A DNA stretch of 64,000 nt from contig NZ_BEWM01000001.1 of the NCBI RefSeq assembly GCF_002723935.1, forward strand, positions 682,001-746,000. Reading direction: 5' to 3'. Under the pieces are notes generated by a model that searched no databases, had not been told where the DNA came from, and saw only the letters and a list, made by a program, of their open reading frames with translations. Shown here piece after piece: positions 62,143 to 64,000 of the stretch. Position 1 is the stretch's first letter, and the number at the start of each line of letters is the position of its first letter. Source of the stretch: Gluconobacter cerinus (lineage in GTDB: Bacteria > Pseudomonadota > Alphaproteobacteria > Acetobacterales > Acetobacteraceae). The position numbers and the translations under genes are program-made.

Positions 62143-64000
62143 TCAGGCTATGGCTTTCTCATTCAGAAGCCGCTCCGAACGCTCAGCCTGTTCCGGTGTC
62201 AGACCTTCACGGCCTGTCGATACAATCCGTCCACCATCAAACGTCGCAACCAGATCCGTAATATGCGTGCCGAAAACATCCCCGGTCACATTGATCAGCG
62301 CGACCCGATAGACGCCATCCATCGGGCGAGCATAACCCTGCATCGGGCTCAGTGTACCCGAGAAACCTGCGCAGAGCGGAGCATCACGATGCACGCCTGC
62401 CACGTCCTGACGCGCAATACGGTCTGTCGCGAACAACGTCACTTCGTCACGCTCCGTCTGAATCAGGCCAACATAAATTTGCCCTGCGCGAGACAGACTC
62501 TTCAGGAAAGCCCAGCCGCGAACGGAGATGCTTCCAAAAGGCTCAATCTCCTGAACAGGCTCTCCAATGACGCCTGTAAATTCGTCAATGAAGTTTTCCA
62601 GCATGCCACTGCCATACGGATGCAGTTCATTTTTCTGGAAACCAGACAGCTTGATACCGCGAAGCAGTCCATCGCTATGGGAAACACGATTGAAGTCAGA
62701 AAGGATCACGTCGTTTGAAGGAGCTGAGCGATGGATCGCGTCAATCTTGCCGCCCTCAACTTCGATCTGAATAGACGTCAGCTGGAACGCTGCCTGACCG
62801 TTGATGACATTGATCAGACCAACACGGAAACGACCTTCACACCATTTTCCACGCAGGGCTGTTTTGCCAGAGAACCCTGAACGACGCGGAGATCCGTTGA
62901 ACATTTCAACAATGTCGCCACGAATTTCACGTTCGCATTCAAGGAAGATCAACGGACTGTCCGCGCCTTCTTCAATCAGCACAGTCAGCATACGTCCAGC
63001 AGTGCTGACGCCTGGAAGCAGGAACCAGCCACGAATATGGAACTCATTGGCGCCCTTGAAATCTTCATCTTCGTTCGTGGCAAAGACATGATGACAAACG
63101 TCGTCAATGTAGCATTCGGCGCCCTGGATGGAGAACCAGTCCGATACGGGAATGGGGAGCTCGACAGAGAGATCACGCGTGGTCGGCGGATCAAAAATAT
63201 GACGCGGGGGAGCCTGATGACGCCATGATGCGTGCGGCAGAAGATGCACCTGCCCTGCATCCAGACGAAGATCTGCAACGCCCATCGGACGACGTGGCAC
63301 GACATCCTGATAAAGTTTCAGCAAGCCGTCCGCATAGTCACGGGCATGCGTCCAAAGATGCGGGCCAATGTTTGCCATAATCTTTTTACGCACAGGCTCG
63401 GAAGAACGCAGAAGTTCGAGACGTTCCAGAACCATGCTTGGGCGATTGATGGGGACCTTGAAACCGTTAACACCGTCTTCAACACGATCCCCCAGAGCGC
63501 CAACATCGGTCACAATGGGGATCAGGTCGTTCTGCCAGGCCTCAGACAAGGAAATGCAGTAAGTCTCCGGCCAGATCGACAGGTTGAGCGCGACATCAGC
63601 CTTTTTCAGGGCCTCGATGTCACCCATGTCATAACGGCCATAGAGCTTCACATTCGAGCGGCTGCTTGCGTTCAGAACAGCTTCGTACTCTGGGTGCACA
63701 TAACCGAAGATGTGGAAGACAAAATGATCTGGGTGAGCGATCTCGATCAGGCTCAGGATCGTATCTGCACCCTTGGTTCTCAGGAAGTTACCGACAATCG
63801 CAACATTCAGCGGCGCGTCACCCAACGGAGCATAGCTCTTCGGCTTGACGGGCACGGTGTTCTCAGGGCTCGGGATACCCGTGATCAGACTGATTTTTTC
63901 GTTGAGGATCGGATAGATCTCATGCGTCAGATCACGAGAGTGCTGTGTCCCGAACATGATGGCATCAACAGAGTGAAGCATCTTGGCGACAAAGGCCCGA
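62143..64000 (-). CDS. Family 4 glycosyltransferase with tandem C-terminal beta domains, 5' end outside window
   Basis: An ATG at 63981 opens a 612-aa frame, but the frame continues to the edge (six more codons read RAFVAK), and MLHSVDAIMFGTQHSR looks internal. The true start therefore lies outside. Residues 56-230 (counted from that ATG) are the nucleotide-sugar lobe of a GT4 (VAIVGNFLRTKGADTIL, LSIWPETYCISLSEAW, GALGDRVEDGVNGFKVP). Residues 310-412 and 483-587 are two copies of a domain with H/S-x-R-G-W, R-x-D-(I/V), SGFSG and (F/Y)RV-x-LINV motifs. Likely surface polysaccharide synthesis; first visible gene of the cluster. Confidence 0.8.
   Translation of the reverse strand, partial: RAFVAKMLHSVDAIMFGTQHSRDLTHEIYPILNEKISLITGIPSPENTVPVKPKSYAPLGDAPLNVAIVGNFLRTKGADTILSLIEIAHPDHFVFHIFGYVHPEYEAVLNASSRSNVKLYGRYDMGDIEALKKADVALNLSIWPETYCISLSEAWQNDLIPIVTDVGALGDRVEDGVNGFKVPINRPSMVLERLELLRSSEPVRKKIMANIGPHLWTHARDYADGLLKLYQDVVPRRPMGVADLRLDAGQVHLLPHASWRHQAPPRHIFDPPTTRDLSVELPIPVSDWFSIQGAECYIDDVCHHVFATNEDEDFKGANEFHIRGWFLLPGVSTAGRMLTVLIEEGADSPLIFLECEREIRGDIVEMFNGSPRRSGFSGKTALRGKWCEGRFRVGLINVINGQAAFQLTSIQIEVEGGKIDAIHRSAPSNDVILSDFNRVSHSDGLLRGIKLSGFQKNELHPYGSGMLENFIDEFTGVIGEPVQEIEPFGSISVRGWAFLKSLSRAGQIYVGLIQTERDEVTLFATDRIARQDVAGVHRDAPLCAGFSGTLSPMQGYARPMDGVYRVALINVTGDVFGTHITDLVATFDGGRIVSTGREGLTPEQAERSERLLNEKAIA
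62221..63054 (-). repeat. Tandemly duplicated RGW/GFSG/LINV domain
   Basis: Two copies of about 105 residues at the C terminus of the edge glycosyltransferase. Copy 1 carries FHIRGW, REIRGDI, SGFSG and FRVGLINV. Copy 2 carries ISVRGW, RIARQDV, AGFSG and YRVALINV. The strand-like alternation suggests a beta-sandwich, perhaps carbohydrate-binding. I do not recognise the family. Confidence 0.6.

Noticed and set aside
1-64000. CRISPR arrays, tRNA or rRNA genes, insertion sequences, prophage genes
   Set aside because: None recognised on reading both strands; no regularly spaced direct repeats in the DNA and no transposase or integrase motifs.

Overview
The window comes from the chromosome of an acetic acid bacterium, most likely Gluconobacter or a close relative (Acetobacteraceae). 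The main reasons are the three-gene membrane-bound aldehyde dehydrogenase complex (triheme cytochrome c, [2Fe-2S] subunit, Tat-exported molybdopterin subunit) and the overall similarity of the proteins to that group. This assignment is a recognition from family knowledge; no database search was run. No tRNA, rRNA, CRISPR array, transposase or prophage gene was found. The window holds dense chromosomal genes, truncated by the edges at exbD (left) and a glycosyltransferase (right). Region 1 to 8.5 kb is an iron and phenolics block: exbD/exbB, a PiuC-type Fe(II)/2-oxoglutarate hydroxylase, a Sel1-repeat protein, a Fiu/PiuA-like catecholate siderophore receptor, and an overlapping pair of a tannase/feruloyl esterase and a catechol-type O-methyltransferase. 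Two Fur-box-like palindromes sit at its promoters. Region 8.5 to 14 kb is a LysR regulator divergent from a complete EmrB/EmrA/NodT tripartite efflux pump. Region 14 to 23.3 kb has a PAS-GGDEF-EAL c-di-GMP protein, two divergent TonB receptors around a perfect inverted repeat, a TetR regulator, a family 2 glycosyltransferase and an XRE-cupin regulator. Region 23.5 to 28.2 kb is a sulfide/persulfide detoxification locus: ETHE1-like persulfide dioxygenase, rhodanese-like/sulfide:quinone oxidoreductase fusion and TauE exporter on one strand. Divergent to it lie a peroxiredoxin and an overlapping BigR-like ArsR repressor that lacks the usual cysteine pair. Region 28.2 to 35 kb is methionine/one-carbon metabolism: an ArsR-methyltransferase fusion with a 22-bp palindrome at its own start, metF and a HAD phosphatase in one direction, and metE under a cobalamin riboswitch in the other. 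Region 35 to 42.2 kb has two secreted hydrolases (M13 metallopeptidase, GH20 hexosaminidase) and a four-base-overlapping FecCD-type ABC importer operon. Region 42.6 to 46.8 kb is the aldehyde dehydrogenase operon. At 46.8 to 48.5 kb is a textbook acdS/acdR pair (ACC deaminase and its divergent Lrp-type regulator), with a perfect 7-4-7 palindrome between them. Next come a secreted nucleoside hydrolase with an unusual metal motif, a lipid A acyltransferase, an adenosine-deaminase-like protein without the catalytic glutamate, and a lysozyme inhibitor. From 52.6 kb to the end are a GYF_2 membrane protein, several glycosyltransferases, an M16 peptidase and an SMR-like protein. The last three glycosyltransferase genes form a same-strand cluster containing two unusual repeat architectures. 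Most convergent gene pairs are separated by strong bidirectional hairpin terminators. Starts were chosen from ribosome-binding sites and family length, so several coding regions are shorter than the longest open frame.
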